The notes beneath the pieces were generated by a model that was not told the origin of the DNA, did not search any database, and saw only the letters and a program-made list of their open reading frames with translations. The translations under genes and the position numbers were made by a program. A DNA stretch of 35,720 nt from Ferruginibacter sp. (GTDB taxonomy: Bacteria > Bacteroidota > Bacteroidia > Chitinophagales > Chitinophagaceae), in assembly GCA_014379905.1 (NCBI GenBank), contig JACMKX010000170.1, forward strand, positions 1 to 35,720. Reading direction: 5' to 3'. How positions within the stretch are numbered: the stretch's first letter is position 1; every line of letters begins with the position of its first letter. Positions 1-7,090 of the stretch are shown in pieces.

Positions 1-35
1 ACATCAATGCCTGCGATAACTGCATACTTTTTCAT
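1..35 (-). CDS. N-terminus of probable IS110-family transposase (partial, runs off the window)
   Basis: The complement of the first 35 bases starts with ATG and encodes MKKYAVIAGIDV before leaving the window. A short beta strand ending in GID(V/I) at the extreme N-terminus is typical of IS110/IS1111-family DEDD transposases, where this Asp is the first catalytic acidic residue of a RuvC-like fold. Only 12 residues are visible, so this is recognition of a start pattern and not of a domain. Another RNase H-fold protein is possible. The non-coding DNA on its 5' side (from 36) would then be one end of the element. Confidence 0.45.
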   Translation of the reverse strand, partial: MKKYAVIAGID

Positions 36-349
36 AAATTTGATTTAAGTAAAATAAAAAGTTGAATGTGCATTAAAGCCTTTAATAGACCTGCAAGTCT
101 AACATTCTATTTGATGCTATTCAACGAATACAAAAGGTAGGAAGAGGACTAAAGCGCCAGATAAGCATGCAAGCTTTGCAAGTGTTATAGTTCACCTCTG
201 CTTTCCTTTTTAAAAGCTACATATTTTAATTGAAATCAAAGTAAAGGCATGTGTTCTGCCGCAGGAAGATCACTTGATGCCGATTAGTTCTGCCCGGATT
301 GTATCCGGGTATTCAGTACTACAAAATCGCTACTTCGGTCAGCACGCAG

Positions 350-402
350 TAACTGCCGTGGCTTCGGCTTCCCGCATAGGCGGGACAGGTCGACGAGCCA
401 CG
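350..402 (-). repeat. GC-rich palindromic intergenic repeat, copy 1 (inverted)
   Basis: This 53-bp element contains a CCCGC...GCGGG hairpin flanked by GTGGCTCGTC-type and GAGGCCACGG-type ends. It is a near-perfect reverse complement of the copy at 1028-1080, including the outer TAACTGCCGTGG end. It resembles a REP-like non-autonomous repeat. Read through, it encodes VASASRIGGTG in short spurious frames. Confidence 0.8.
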
Positions 403-500
403 TGGAATGGCGTACGAATTATTGCAGGTATGCGAAGTCATGTTGTAATAAAAATTCAGCAGTAGAAATTGTTGAAAGTAAGGGTTATGACACCCTGCAT

Positions 501-535
501 TGTGGCTCGTCAATGCCGAGGCCACGGGGGTTAGG
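501..535 (+). repeat. GC-rich palindromic intergenic repeat, copy 2 (internally deleted)
   Basis: The flanks GTGGCTCGTCAA and GCCGAGGCCACGG are present, but the central CCTGTCCCGCC..GCGGGAA hairpin found in the other copies is missing. It is followed at 538-552 by GCTAACCGCGGCAAA, a motif that also follows the 1028-1080 copy. Confidence 0.7.
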
Positions 536-608
536 GTCTGCTAACCGCGGCAAAATAATAAATTCACCATTATAGATTGATGACAGAATGGTTTGTAACG
601 CGCTGCAC

Positions 609-650
609 CGCGGCTCGTCAACCTGTCCCGCCCATGCGGGAAGCCGAGGT
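609..650 (+). repeat. GC-rich palindromic intergenic repeat, copy 3
   Basis: Same element as at 1028-1080, with CGGCTCGTCAACCTGTCCCG, a CATGCGGG hairpin arm and GAAGCCGAGG. The right end diverges. Confidence 0.75.
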
Positions 651-731
651 CTCAAGGTCAGGCAATGCTAACCCTGACAAAGAGGCCACGTCAGTTCCTT
701 TAAGCTAACCTCGAAGAGAGAGCGCATTCAT

Positions 732-959
732 TTAAATAGTTTTCTTTGGTGGCAGGTCAAATGCAATGGCTTCATGTTCAAAATGCCCATTGTGTGCACC
801 ATCACAAAAAGGTTTGTTTTTTGAAAGGCCGCAACGGCAGAAAGAAACAACTTCTCTTCCCTGTAAATTATACGGCGCACCTGTCTTGTCTACTACTTCA
901 AAATCGCCTTCTACTTTTAAAGACCCGTTATTGTTTACGGTGATTTTTGTTTTTGCCAT
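732..959 (-). CDS. CDGSH iron-sulfur domain protein (75 aa)
   Basis: A small soluble protein with the CDGSH signature CRCGLSKNKPFCDGAH. Three Cys and one His in this pattern (C-x-C-x2-S-x3-P-x-C-D-G-x-H) are known to bind a redox-active 2Fe-2S cluster, so an electron or cluster transfer role is inferred; the partner is unknown. The ATG at 957-959 (MAKTKITVNN) is preferred over an upstream in-frame start near 1148, because the extra 63 residues would be translated through the repeat at 1028-1080 and look non-biological. About 75 residues suits a single-motif bacterial CDGSH protein. It is monocistronic and surrounded by repeats. Confidence 0.88.
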   Translation of the reverse strand: MAKTKITVNNNGSLKVEGDFEVVDKTGAPYNLQGREVVSFCRCGLSKNKPFCDGAHNGHFEHEAIAFDLPPKKTI

Positions 960-1027
960 CTTATTTTTTTTGTGAAAATATATTAAAATGCAATGAACCA
1001 ATGATGGAATTGGGAAATTATCTATAT

Positions 1028-1080
1028 CGTGGCTCGTCAGCCTGTCCCGCCTATGCGGGAAGCCGAGGCCACGGCAGTTA
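1028..1080 (+). repeat. GC-rich palindromic intergenic repeat, copy 4
   Basis: A full-length copy with CGTGGCTCGTCAGCCTGTCC at the left, CCCGC-ctat-GCGGG in the middle and GCCGAGGCCACGGCAGTTA at the right. With the inverted copy at 350-402 it brackets the CDGSH gene. Confidence 0.8.
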
Positions 1081-1284
1081 GTTTGTGCTGACCGCGGCAA
1101 ACGGGGAAAGATTCCGCTAACCGCGGCGAAGCATTCCAAAAGGACCATTCAAAGTACGATACAGGGTTGGTTAAAAGTAGATTGAATAAAAAGGGAAATA
1201 GTCGCCGATGTTGGCATACCGCTACCACCTCCCCCCCAATTCTAAGTAGTTGCCGCCAACCCGGATTTTTATTTTTATAAAAAC

Positions 1285-1307
1285 CCGGCAGACATTAATT
1301 TTGCCGG
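1285..1307 (+). promoter_or_regulatory. Putative -7 box TAATTTTG inside an inverted repeat
   Basis: TAATTTTG (1296-1303) matches the Bacteroidota -7 consensus TAnnTTTG and lies 24 bases before the ATG at 1328. It sits between CCGGCA (1285-1290) and TGCCGG (1302-1307), a perfect 6-bp inverted repeat that could be an operator. I see no good -33 TTTG. Confidence 0.5.
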
Positions 1308-1327
1308 TAACTGTTTAAACCATTTGT

Positions 1328-2233
1328 ATGAGAAAAAAAATATTGGTTCTCCTGCTGCTGAATACACCAATTTACATGGTGATTGCCCAAAAAGTTGGTG
1401 TTAATACGACTAATCCCCGCACTCAACTGGAAGTAAACGCACCAGACTCTGCAGCGCTTTTGCTTGCGAACCAGCAAATCAGCGCTCCCAATGTGAAAAC
1501 CGCCATGTATTTCACTTCAGGTAATCGTTACCTGGGTGGTATATCAGCTTCCAACACCACCAGTATCGACGCCAAGCTGTCTTTTTATACCTTTTCCACG
1601 CCGGCCGCTTCGTCATTGAAAGAACGTATGACAATTACAGATGGCGGCAATGTAGGTATTAATACCACGGAGCCCAATGCCACGCTGGATGTAGACGGCA
1701 CAGTTCGTTTTCGAAATGCCCCGTCTGCCAATGCTGTACTTACGAGTGATTCAACCGGCATGGCGAGCTGGCGAAAGCCCGCCACCCTCAATACCGCCTT
1801 CAATGCCTTGCTTGGCGGCGATGTCAACCTATTTAACACAGCTACCGTACTACTGCCCTTTCGCAGCAATGCGGGCGGACTGGCCTATGATGACGGCGGC
1901 AATTTTAATAACAGCACCAACGGCTTTGTAGTTCCGGAAGATGGCGTCTATCATTTTGACCTGTCAGTAAGGTTATTTGTAAGCAACCCTGCCGGTACTT
2001 TTAATGTAAACCTCAGCTGCAAGAATTTTACAACCAGCGGTACTTTACAAACAATAGAAAGAACGCTCCAGGGAGGAAACAGCGTGGTTGAAACCCTGAC
2101 TGCCTCATTTACCGCAAAACTTCTCCGCAATCATGTGATAAAGGTAGAATTTTTTCAAAACTCGGGTGACCCCTTCGCAAAAGTTTCGTCCTGTGTGGAT
2201 TGTACGAGATTTATGGGGTATAGGTTGTATTGA
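1328..2233 (+). CDS. Secreted tail-fibre-like protein with C-terminal C1q-like domain
   Basis: 301 residues starting with a signal peptide that ends near IAQ (residue about 21). Two copies of the VGVNTTNP/VGINTTEP...LDVDG motif follow; these occur at the start of many Bacteroidota surface proteins and phage tail fibres. From about residue 155 to the end the pattern (GGLAYDDGGNF, FVVPEDGVYHFDLSVRLF, IKVEFFQNSGD, RFMGYRLY) is that of a C1q/TNF-like jelly roll, a domain that usually trimerises and binds ligands. No type IX sorting domain is present. The next gene on this strand (2648) has the same kind of N-terminus, so the pair may be related surface proteins. The function is unknown. Confidence 0.85.
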   Translation: MRKKILVLLLLNTPIYMVIAQKVGVNTTNPRTQLEVNAPDSAALLLANQQISAPNVKTAMYFTSGNRYLGGISASNTTSIDAKLSFYTFSTPAASSLKERMTITDGGNVGINTTEPNATLDVDGTVRFRNAPSANAVLTSDSTGMASWRKPATLNTAFNALLGGDVNLFNTATVLLPFRSNAGGLAYDDGGNFNNSTNGFVVPEDGVYHFDLSVRLFVSNPAGTFNVNLSCKNFTTSGTLQTIERTLQGGNSVVETLTASFTAKLLRNHVIKVEFFQNSGDPFAKVSSCVDCTRFMGYRLY

Positions 2234-2647
2234 TGGAGAAGGGAAATGAGTGTGGGGAGTACGGAGAAAACATACCTGGCATCAGGAGGACGCAAAGCCG
2301 CAGGGATAGATTCACGAATAAGACAAGTGAAATGAATTTAACCAGGTTAAATATTGAATCAGTATCATCGGTTTACCAGTCACATATGTGAATCTATTTT
2401 GAGCCTTCCGGTATAATCGGGGGCTTTTTATCAGTTGGAACAGTTGGTGTGGGAATGATCTGCCTGCCTCATAAAATAAAGTAGAATCACCAAAGTCTTT
2501 CATCAACCAAATTCTAAAAAGTGTAAACCAGTTAATAAAATAATTTCCTTCCTTAATTAACAACAAGTACTTTTGTGCCCGGCCATTTTTTTTATAAGAT
2601 ATCACCGGAGTATATCCCTGGTTTCTCAACCAATAAAAATAAGAGAA
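2234..2647. other. Gene-free intergenic stretch upstream of the FG-GAP protein
   Basis: Apart from the promoter at 2544-2575, I see neither a supportable gene nor a clear terminator or repeat in this stretch. Confidence 0.5.
2544..2575 (+). promoter_or_regulatory. Putative promoter of the FG-GAP protein gene
   Basis: TACTTTTG (2568-2575) fits the TAnnTTTG -7 consensus, and TTTC (2544-2547) lies 20 bases upstream as an imperfect -33. Transcription would start near 2582, which places any start codon before that outside the mRNA and supports the GTG at 2648. Confidence 0.5.
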
Positions 2648-4438
2648 GTGAAAAAACTCACCACCCTTTTTTTAATTTTTTATGGCAGCATAACTGCCCT
2701 TGCACAAAATGTTGGGATAGGAAATACCAACCCGGCTTTCCCTTTAGATGCTTCGGGAAACATACGGTTAAGATCCTTCGGAACAGCACCCGGTATCTGG
2801 CTTAATAAATCTGATAACAGTGACCTCTCCCATTTTGCAGGAAATTATGATGATACTACCTATGGCATTTCCAATACCGACGGATTCAGATTTTTCTTCG
2901 ATTCCAGGAATGCATATCTGGGCCTGGGTCAGTCCGCCCCACGCTATCCATTGAGCTTTGCCCGCAGCTTTGGAAACAAGATAAGCCTCTACAGTCCAAC
3001 GGCCCAGCCCGGAAATCATTATGGTATTGGTGTGCAGTCGGGACAGGTTCAATTTTATGTACCTACTTTTCTCGGCAACTTTGTGTTTGGCTCCGGTACA
3101 AGTACTCTTTTTTCGGAATCTGTAAGAATAACCGGGGCTGGTCAGATAGGTATTGGTACCGTCCCAATAAATTCTGCTGCGCTTGATGTGGGTGGAACGG
3201 CGAGGGCCTTTTATCCTCCAAGAGTTACCAGCACTCAAAGAACCAACATCTTCCAGCCGCAGGCAGGAGCTATGGTGTTTGATACGGAGAAAAGCCTTAT
3301 ATATTATTTCAACGGCCAGGCCTGGGTGGCACTCGGCCCGGCAGATCCGGGTGCAATAGGCGTGCAAACCGTTACTGCCAGTGATGGACAAACCTATGAC
3401 CGTTTTGGAGAAGAGGTAGCCATCTCCGGTGATTATGCCATCGCAGGTGCGCCGGAAAAAACCGTCGGAACATTTTCCAAAGTAGGCGGCGTTTATATTT
3501 ATCATAAAGTAAACGGCAGATGGATCCAGGAAGCAATACTGGCTCCCCCCACCCCGGCAGCAAACCTGCAGTTTGGAAAAAAAGTGGGGATCAGCGGAGA
3601 CCATGCCATTATTTCAACTAACTCCTCACAGGTATTTATTTATCAGCGTTCCGGCAGCACCTGGAACATCGTGACATCTATTGTATCAGGCAGTAATAAT
3701 GTTGCCATTGATGCGAATTACGCATTGGTAACAAACGGAACCAACGTAAAAGTGTATCAGCGTACAGGAACCAATCCTACTACATGGAACCTGCAAACTA
3801 CGCTGGCTCCCGGCAGTTCCGGACAATTGGGTACCGGCCTGGATATTTCAGGAAACAATTTTATAGTGGGCGATCCGGGTGCTACAGCCAACACGGTAAT
3901 AGGAGCAGGTAAATCATACGTATACGTTGTCAATAATAACACCTGGACATTGCAGGGAACTTTGTTTAACACAGGATCTCCTGGTAACGGTTTGGGTCCG
4001 CAGTATTACGAACAGTCCGGTACCAGCGTAGCGATCCAGGGAGATTCTGCGATCGTGGGTGTGCCCTACAGAAATCTTGAGGGGAATCCGATTGGAGAAG
4101 GTGCCTTGTATATGTTTAAAAGAACAGGAACAACATGGACTTATATTCAATTACAACGAGGCGTTAATGGTAGTGATGAAGGTTTAGGAACTGCTGTTGC
4201 GAAGTCCGGGCCCTATTTTTTTGGTTCCGCTCCATATTTGTTTTCTGATGAGACCGCCATTGTTTATATGTACAAATACAATAGTGCCGGCATTTTTACG
4301 CTGCAGAAAATTTTAAAAGACAACACAGAAGAAGGGCTCGGTTACCAAATTGATGTATCTGGTAACAATTATATTATTGGGAACGCCAGCGCTCAGCTTG
4401 CAACGGGGAAGGTTACGTTTGGAGAAATTGTTAATTAG
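2648..4438 (+). CDS. Secreted tail-fibre-like protein with FG-GAP-like beta-propeller repeats
   Basis: I chose the GTG at 2648, which gives a clean signal peptide (MKKLTTLFLIFYGSITALAQ) and 596 residues. An upstream in-frame ATG near 2573 overlaps the promoter and would hide the signal. After the signal comes NVGIGNTNP...LDASG, the tail-fibre-like motif, then a region ending in VTSTQRTNIFQPQAGAMVFD, typical of these proteins. The C-terminal half has repeated units (FGEEVAISGDYAIAGAP, FGKKVGISGDHAII, LGTGLDISGNNFIVGDP, SGTSVAIQGDSAIVGVP, LGYQIDVSGNNYIIGNA) resembling FG-GAP/integrin-alpha propeller blades. A surface or extracellular adhesive role is inferred. No type IX sorting domain is seen. 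Confidence 0.85.
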   Translation: MKKLTTLFLIFYGSITALAQNVGIGNTNPAFPLDASGNIRLRSFGTAPGIWLNKSDNSDLSHFAGNYDDTTYGISNTDGFRFFFDSRNAYLGLGQSAPRYPLSFARSFGNKISLYSPTAQPGNHYGIGVQSGQVQFYVPTFLGNFVFGSGTSTLFSESVRITGAGQIGIGTVPINSAALDVGGTARAFYPPRVTSTQRTNIFQPQAGAMVFDTEKSLIYYFNGQAWVALGPADPGAIGVQTVTASDGQTYDRFGEEVAISGDYAIAGAPEKTVGTFSKVGGVYIYHKVNGRWIQEAILAPPTPAANLQFGKKVGISGDHAIISTNSSQVFIYQRSGSTWNIVTSIVSGSNNVAIDANYALVTNGTNVKVYQRTGTNPTTWNLQTTLAPGSSGQLGTGLDISGNNFIVGDPGATANTVIGAGKSYVYVVNNNTWTLQGTLFNTGSPGNGLGPQYYEQSGTSVAIQGDSAIVGVPYRNLEGNPIGEGALYMFKRTGTTWTYIQLQRGVNGSDEGLGTAVAKSGPYFFGSAPYLFSDETAIVYMYKYNSAGIFTLQKILKDNTEEGLGYQIDVSGNNYIIGNASAQLATGKVTFGEIVN

Positions 4439-4447
4439 AACGCTGCC

Positions 4448-4471
4448 ACGGTTCGTGGTTCACGAAACCGG
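4448..4471 (+). repeat. GGTTCGTGGTTCACGAAACC palindromic repeat
   Basis: An imperfect palindrome with CGTG/CACG core arms. The same element recurs at 4505-4530 and, inverted, at 11680-11700, each time just after a gene end. Confidence 0.65.
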
Positions 4472-4504
4472 AATGATTTGTTTGGGGAAACACTAACTAA
4501 CCCG

Positions 4505-4530
4505 CCGCGGTTCGTGGCTCAGGAAACGGA
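4505..4530 (+). repeat. Second copy of the GTTCGTGG repeat
   Basis: GCGGTTCGTGGCTCAGGAAA, a degenerate copy of the element at 4448-4471; the right arm has CAGG in place of CACG. Confidence 0.55.
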
Positions 4531-4838
4531 TCCTATTGTTTCGGGTGCTATGAATGAGGCTAAGATATCCATTGAGTGCCGCTGGTTGAAAAGCGCGCTG
4601 CTGCGAGAATCCGGAGAGGATCAGTTTTGCCTGGGGCGGCAGATAAATTTATACTTTTGATTAAAATTGGTAGCATCAAATATCCGGATGCAATCAGGGC
4701 TGAATTACCCGACACAGGTGGCCCGCTAAGGCGGAACTCTTGCGTAAGAGAGCCAATGTTTTTGGATTTGGAGTCACTTAAGTACTGAAGTACCGGGCAA
4801 TTTCTGGAATTGCGATGTACTTAAAATTTCGTAAAAGG

Positions 4839-5402
4839 CTAAGCCGGTTTTGAAATCGGTATAACTGAAATAAATGGAACTTCATAGCCGCGGAAAATCC
4901 TGCTATAAAGTAAAGTATGCATATTAAGTCCATTATCATATTTTACATTGAAATGGAATCTAAAAAATTGAATCCCTCCCACGTCAACTGTTGACCTGCT
5001 TGTATCAACTGATGCTACTTCCGGCTGGTTCAGAAAAGTGTTAGTAACCAGCAGCAGGGATTTATACCTTTGTTCTTCAAAGTTTTTTTCGTTAGATAGT
5101 TTGTATGAGGCAATGGTACTGGACAGTACATTTGCTTCATCTTTTTTTACTTTGATAAACGATATTTCCGGCGACCAGGTAATACTATCTGAGGAATTTT
5201 CTTGCAACTTTTTTCGGCTTGTCTCAAGAGCTTTTGCGTTATCCGGCTCCTCTATCAAAAAGTCTACAGGTACATTTATCTTCCATCCAATTTCTTTAAA
5301 GACATAAGTCCTCGTTTTCATTTGCGGGATAACACAACTGGTTAGATAAACGAGAGCCGTAGCCAGCATTAGAAAAAAGCAGTGAAGGAAGCGGAATTTC
5401 AT
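4839..5402 (-). CDS. Uncharacterised lipoprotein (187 aa)
   Basis: A lipoprotein signal peptide with lipobox LTSC puts the lipidated Cys at residue 23. The mature part (TYVFKEIGWKINVPVDFLIE...GGIQFFRFHFNVKYDNGLNMHTLLYSRIFRGYEVPFISVIP) looks like a single alpha/beta domain; the final strands resemble small domains that follow a conserved GWxxxxP opening. I do not recognise the family. It is divergent from the RDD gene at 5609 with about 200 bp between them, and is probably monocistronic. Membrane anchoring is well supported; the function is unknown. Confidence 0.8.
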   Translation of the reverse strand: MKFRFLHCFFLMLATALVYLTSCVIPQMKTRTYVFKEIGWKINVPVDFLIEEPDNAKALETSRKKLQENSSDSITWSPEISFIKVKKDEANVLSSTIASYKLSNEKNFEEQRYKSLLLVTNTFLNQPEVASVDTSRSTVDVGGIQFFRFHFNVKYDNGLNMHTLLYSRIFRGYEVPFISVIPISKPA

Positions 5403-5608
5403 TGACTATTGTGAAATGGAAAAAGGATTATAATTCCCGAAGGTATTAGGAATAGGATTTATAAATGAGTGTAAGAAGTCTCTAAATATAAATATAATCC
5501 CCCTCCCACCAAAACAAATACGGCTTCCCGTTTTACTCTGCAACAACACAGCAAAAATGTATATTAGCACATTATAACCCCCTTAACCAACACTAACCAA
5601 CAACCCAC

Positions 5609-6196
5609 ATGGAACGATATTACACCTTCTGGAGGAGACTGGGCGCAGGCATTGTTGACAGCTTCTTTATCGGCTTGCTTTCATGGATAATAGGCTATGT
5701 TGTACTGCAGCAAGGCCGGGATTATTTTTTGGTGATGACAGTAGTTCTGTTTATCTGTTCTTATTTATATTCGATATTGATGACGGGCCTTTTAGGGCAA
5801 ACCCTTGGGAAAATGGCGACGGGAATAATAGTGGTGGACCAGGCAGATGAAACACACGTGATCGGCATTAAAAGAGCCTTTTACCGGGATTCAGTGCCGC
5901 TGCTGATACAAGTAGTAAGTTTTTCTTTTTCGGGGTGGAATGTTTATACAGAGCCGGCATCACACCCGCCTTCAGAAATTATTAATGAAATCGGGGAATA
6001 CGCCTTATGGGGCTGGTTCATTGCCGAACTGGTAACCATGTTCTTTAACGAACGAAGGCGTGCTGTTCATGATTTTCTCGCTTCTTCTGTAGTAATAGGA
6101 TTGAAAGGTTTAAAGTTTGATAAACATTATGAGGCTTTGGATTTGGCAAAGCTGCAAAAGGAAAACGATAGAGTTGATAATGGTAAGGAGGAATAG
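5609..6196 (+). CDS. RDD family integral membrane protein
   Basis: 195 residues. It begins with FWRRLGAGIVDSFFIGLLSW, the Arg...Asp signature of the first RDD helix, and has a second hydrophobic stretch (about residues 40-60) followed by GLLGQTLGKMATGIIVVD, the conserved RDD loop. A later hydrophobic segment (about 125-150) leads to RRRAVHDFLASSVVI, which carries the third conserved Asp. RDD proteins are mostly uncharacterised membrane proteins, some of them implicated in Na+/H+ exchange. The charged tail after residue 165 is cytoplasmic by inference. No operon partner is apparent. Confidence 0.88.
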   Translation: MERYYTFWRRLGAGIVDSFFIGLLSWIIGYVVLQQGRDYFLVMTVVLFICSYLYSILMTGLLGQTLGKMATGIIVVDQADETHVIGIKRAFYRDSVPLLIQVVSFSFSGWNVYTEPASHPPSEIINEIGEYALWGWFIAELVTMFFNERRRAVHDFLASSVVIGLKGLKFDKHYEALDLAKLQKENDRVDNGKEE

Positions 6197-6217
6197 AAAG
6201 CGAAGTTGTGCGTTTTA

Positions 6218-6331
6218 TTTCTCGCAGCGTACGCAGGGGAGCGGTGACGCAGCGAAAGAATAATTTGTTTGAACCTGCTGTTATTGGGTTTCCTTGTTGC
6301 GTAGCTGCACCGATGTGTACGCTGCGAGAAA
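6218..6331. repeat. 114-bp element bounded by a perfect 15-bp inverted repeat
   Basis: TTTCTCGCAGCGTAC (6218-6232) and GTACGCTGCGAGAAA (6317-6331) are exact inverted copies, 84 bp apart, in the gap between the RDD gene and the convergent DUF2188 gene. The interior is GC-richer than its surroundings. It could be a REP- or MITE-like unit that also forms a bidirectional hairpin. Confidence 0.7.
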
Positions 6332-6344
6332 CTTTCTACTTAGT

Positions 6345-6569
6345 TTAACCTTTCGGCGGGTTAGGATCATTTCCATAGCTATTCCTTTCCCTTATTCTTC
6401 CGTCTCTGCCGTGAACTATCAGTTCAGCACTGTTATTTTTAGCGATATCACGGGCAACGGAAATAGCATCAGATTGTTTTGTAGTAATAACTGTAGCCCT
6501 GATGATTCCCTCCCTTTTTACTGCCCAACCATTTCCTAATGGCACCACGTGTTGATTTTTCTTTGCCAT
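6345..6569 (-). CDS. DUF2188 domain protein (74 aa)
   Basis: The whole protein matches the DUF2188 pattern: HVVPLGNGWAVKREG at residues 7-21, a Thr/Lys-rich middle with QSDAISVARDIAKNN, and the end ELIVHGRDGRIRERNSYGNDP. These are small soluble proteins of unknown function, common in bacteria and often on mobile or accessory DNA. It is on the same strand as the ASCH gene but 149 bp downstream, so co-transcription is possible but not shown. Confidence 0.88.
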   Translation of the reverse strand: MAKKNQHVVPLGNGWAVKREGIIRATVITTKQSDAISVARDIAKNNSAELIVHGRDGRIRERNSYGNDPNPPKG

Positions 6570-6718
6570 ACCGGTAATTTTTTATAAAATACTTAAATTA
6601 TTTCATTGATAATTGCCCTGTCGTTTTTAAGAAGTCTGTGGCTCTTTGCTTCCGAATAACGGTATCAGTATATCTTATTTTAGGATACTAATACTACCAG
6701 CTGGGGTTGTCACGCGCC

Positions 6719-7090
6719 CTATGTCAAGTACAAAAATGATTGGGGTGGTAATAAGTTGTAATCCTTTCGTAAGCATTTGGGAGATTTATACAACTTTGTT
6801 TTCTTGATTTTAATTGCAAATCCATTTTCCTTGTTACCAAAATACTCGTAGAAATAGTCAGCAGATATTCCTGAAAATTCCTTTGTTAAGTTCCACAGTG
6901 TCTTAAGGTCGTGGTTTAAAATATTTTCAATTTCAAATTCGCCAATAACTTTTTGTACCGGAGATGAAGAATAAACAATAACCTTTTTGACATCGGGGTT
7001 TTTGAAAATAGCTCTTCGGAATTCGTAGTGTTTTGTGCCGTCAAATATTTTGTTGGCAAACTCAGGTTTTATAGATAAGACTACTTTCAT
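6719..7090 (-). CDS. ASCH-domain (PUA-like) protein
   Basis: 123 residues with an ASCH-type opening, LSIKPEFANKIFDGTKHYEFRR (residues 5-26, Lys/Glu/Arg-rich loop), then KKVIVYSSSPVQKVIGEFEI and GFAIKIKKTKLYKSP. ASCH domains belong to the PUA superfamily and are thought to bind RNA or modified nucleosides; some are hydrolases of N4-acetylcytidine. The start overlaps the stop of the PIN-GNAT gene as ATGA (4 bp), so the two are translationally coupled in one operon. This gene and its partner are AT-richer than their neighbours. An antitoxin, regulator or nucleoside-processing role is inference. Confidence 0.85.
   Translation of the reverse strand: MKVVLSIKPEFANKIFDGTKHYEFRRAIFKNPDVKKVIVYSSSPVQKVIGEFEIENILNHDLKTLWNLTKEFSGISADYFYEYFGNKENGFAIKIKKTKLYKSPKCLRKDYNLLPPQSFLYLT

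Larger units (their letters stand above)
36..731. other. Gene-free stretch: possible IS110 non-coding end followed by palindromic repeats
   Basis: I see no convincing gene here. Bases 36 to about 270 lie directly upstream of the transposase start and would be the non-coding end of an IS110-type element, where the guide (bridge) RNA is encoded in the IS110 group. From 350 on, the stretch holds three copies of a GC-rich repeat (350-402, 501-535, 609-650). The right boundary of the insertion sequence cannot be fixed because IS110 elements usually lack clear terminal inverted repeats. Confidence 0.4.
960..1327. other. Gene-free intergenic stretch with repeat copy 4 and a promoter
   Basis: No gene is supported. 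It holds the repeat at 1028-1080, two further GCT(A/G)ACCGCGGC motifs near 1090-1105 and 1117-1131, and the promoter of the gene at 1328. Confidence 0.6.
4439..4838. other. Gene-free stretch with two GTTCGTGG palindromic repeats
   Basis: Short frames exist, but none has a recognisable protein, start context or conserved motif. The stretch holds the repeats at 4448-4471 and 4505-4530. I found no clear terminator for the gene ending at 4438. Confidence 0.5.

Noticed and set aside
274..465. Open frame of 63 codons on the plus strand
   Set aside because: It is read through the palindromic repeat (VASASRIGGTG) and has no domain; the same peptide appears from the other repeat copy.
960..1148. Longer version of the CDGSH protein starting near 1148
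   Set aside because: The added 63 residues translate a repeat and look non-biological; the ATG at 957-959 gives the standard family N-terminus and length.
2312..2629. 105-codon minus-strand frame
   Set aside because: It covers the promoter of the FG-GAP gene and shows no recognisable domain or codon bias.
2768..3604. 278-codon minus-strand frame
   Set aside because: Antisense shadow of the FG-GAP protein; its translation is Cys/Ser-rich with no domain.
4478..4788. Two overlapping plus-strand frames of 60-70 codons
   Set aside because: They start within the GTTCGTGG repeats and carry no conserved motif.
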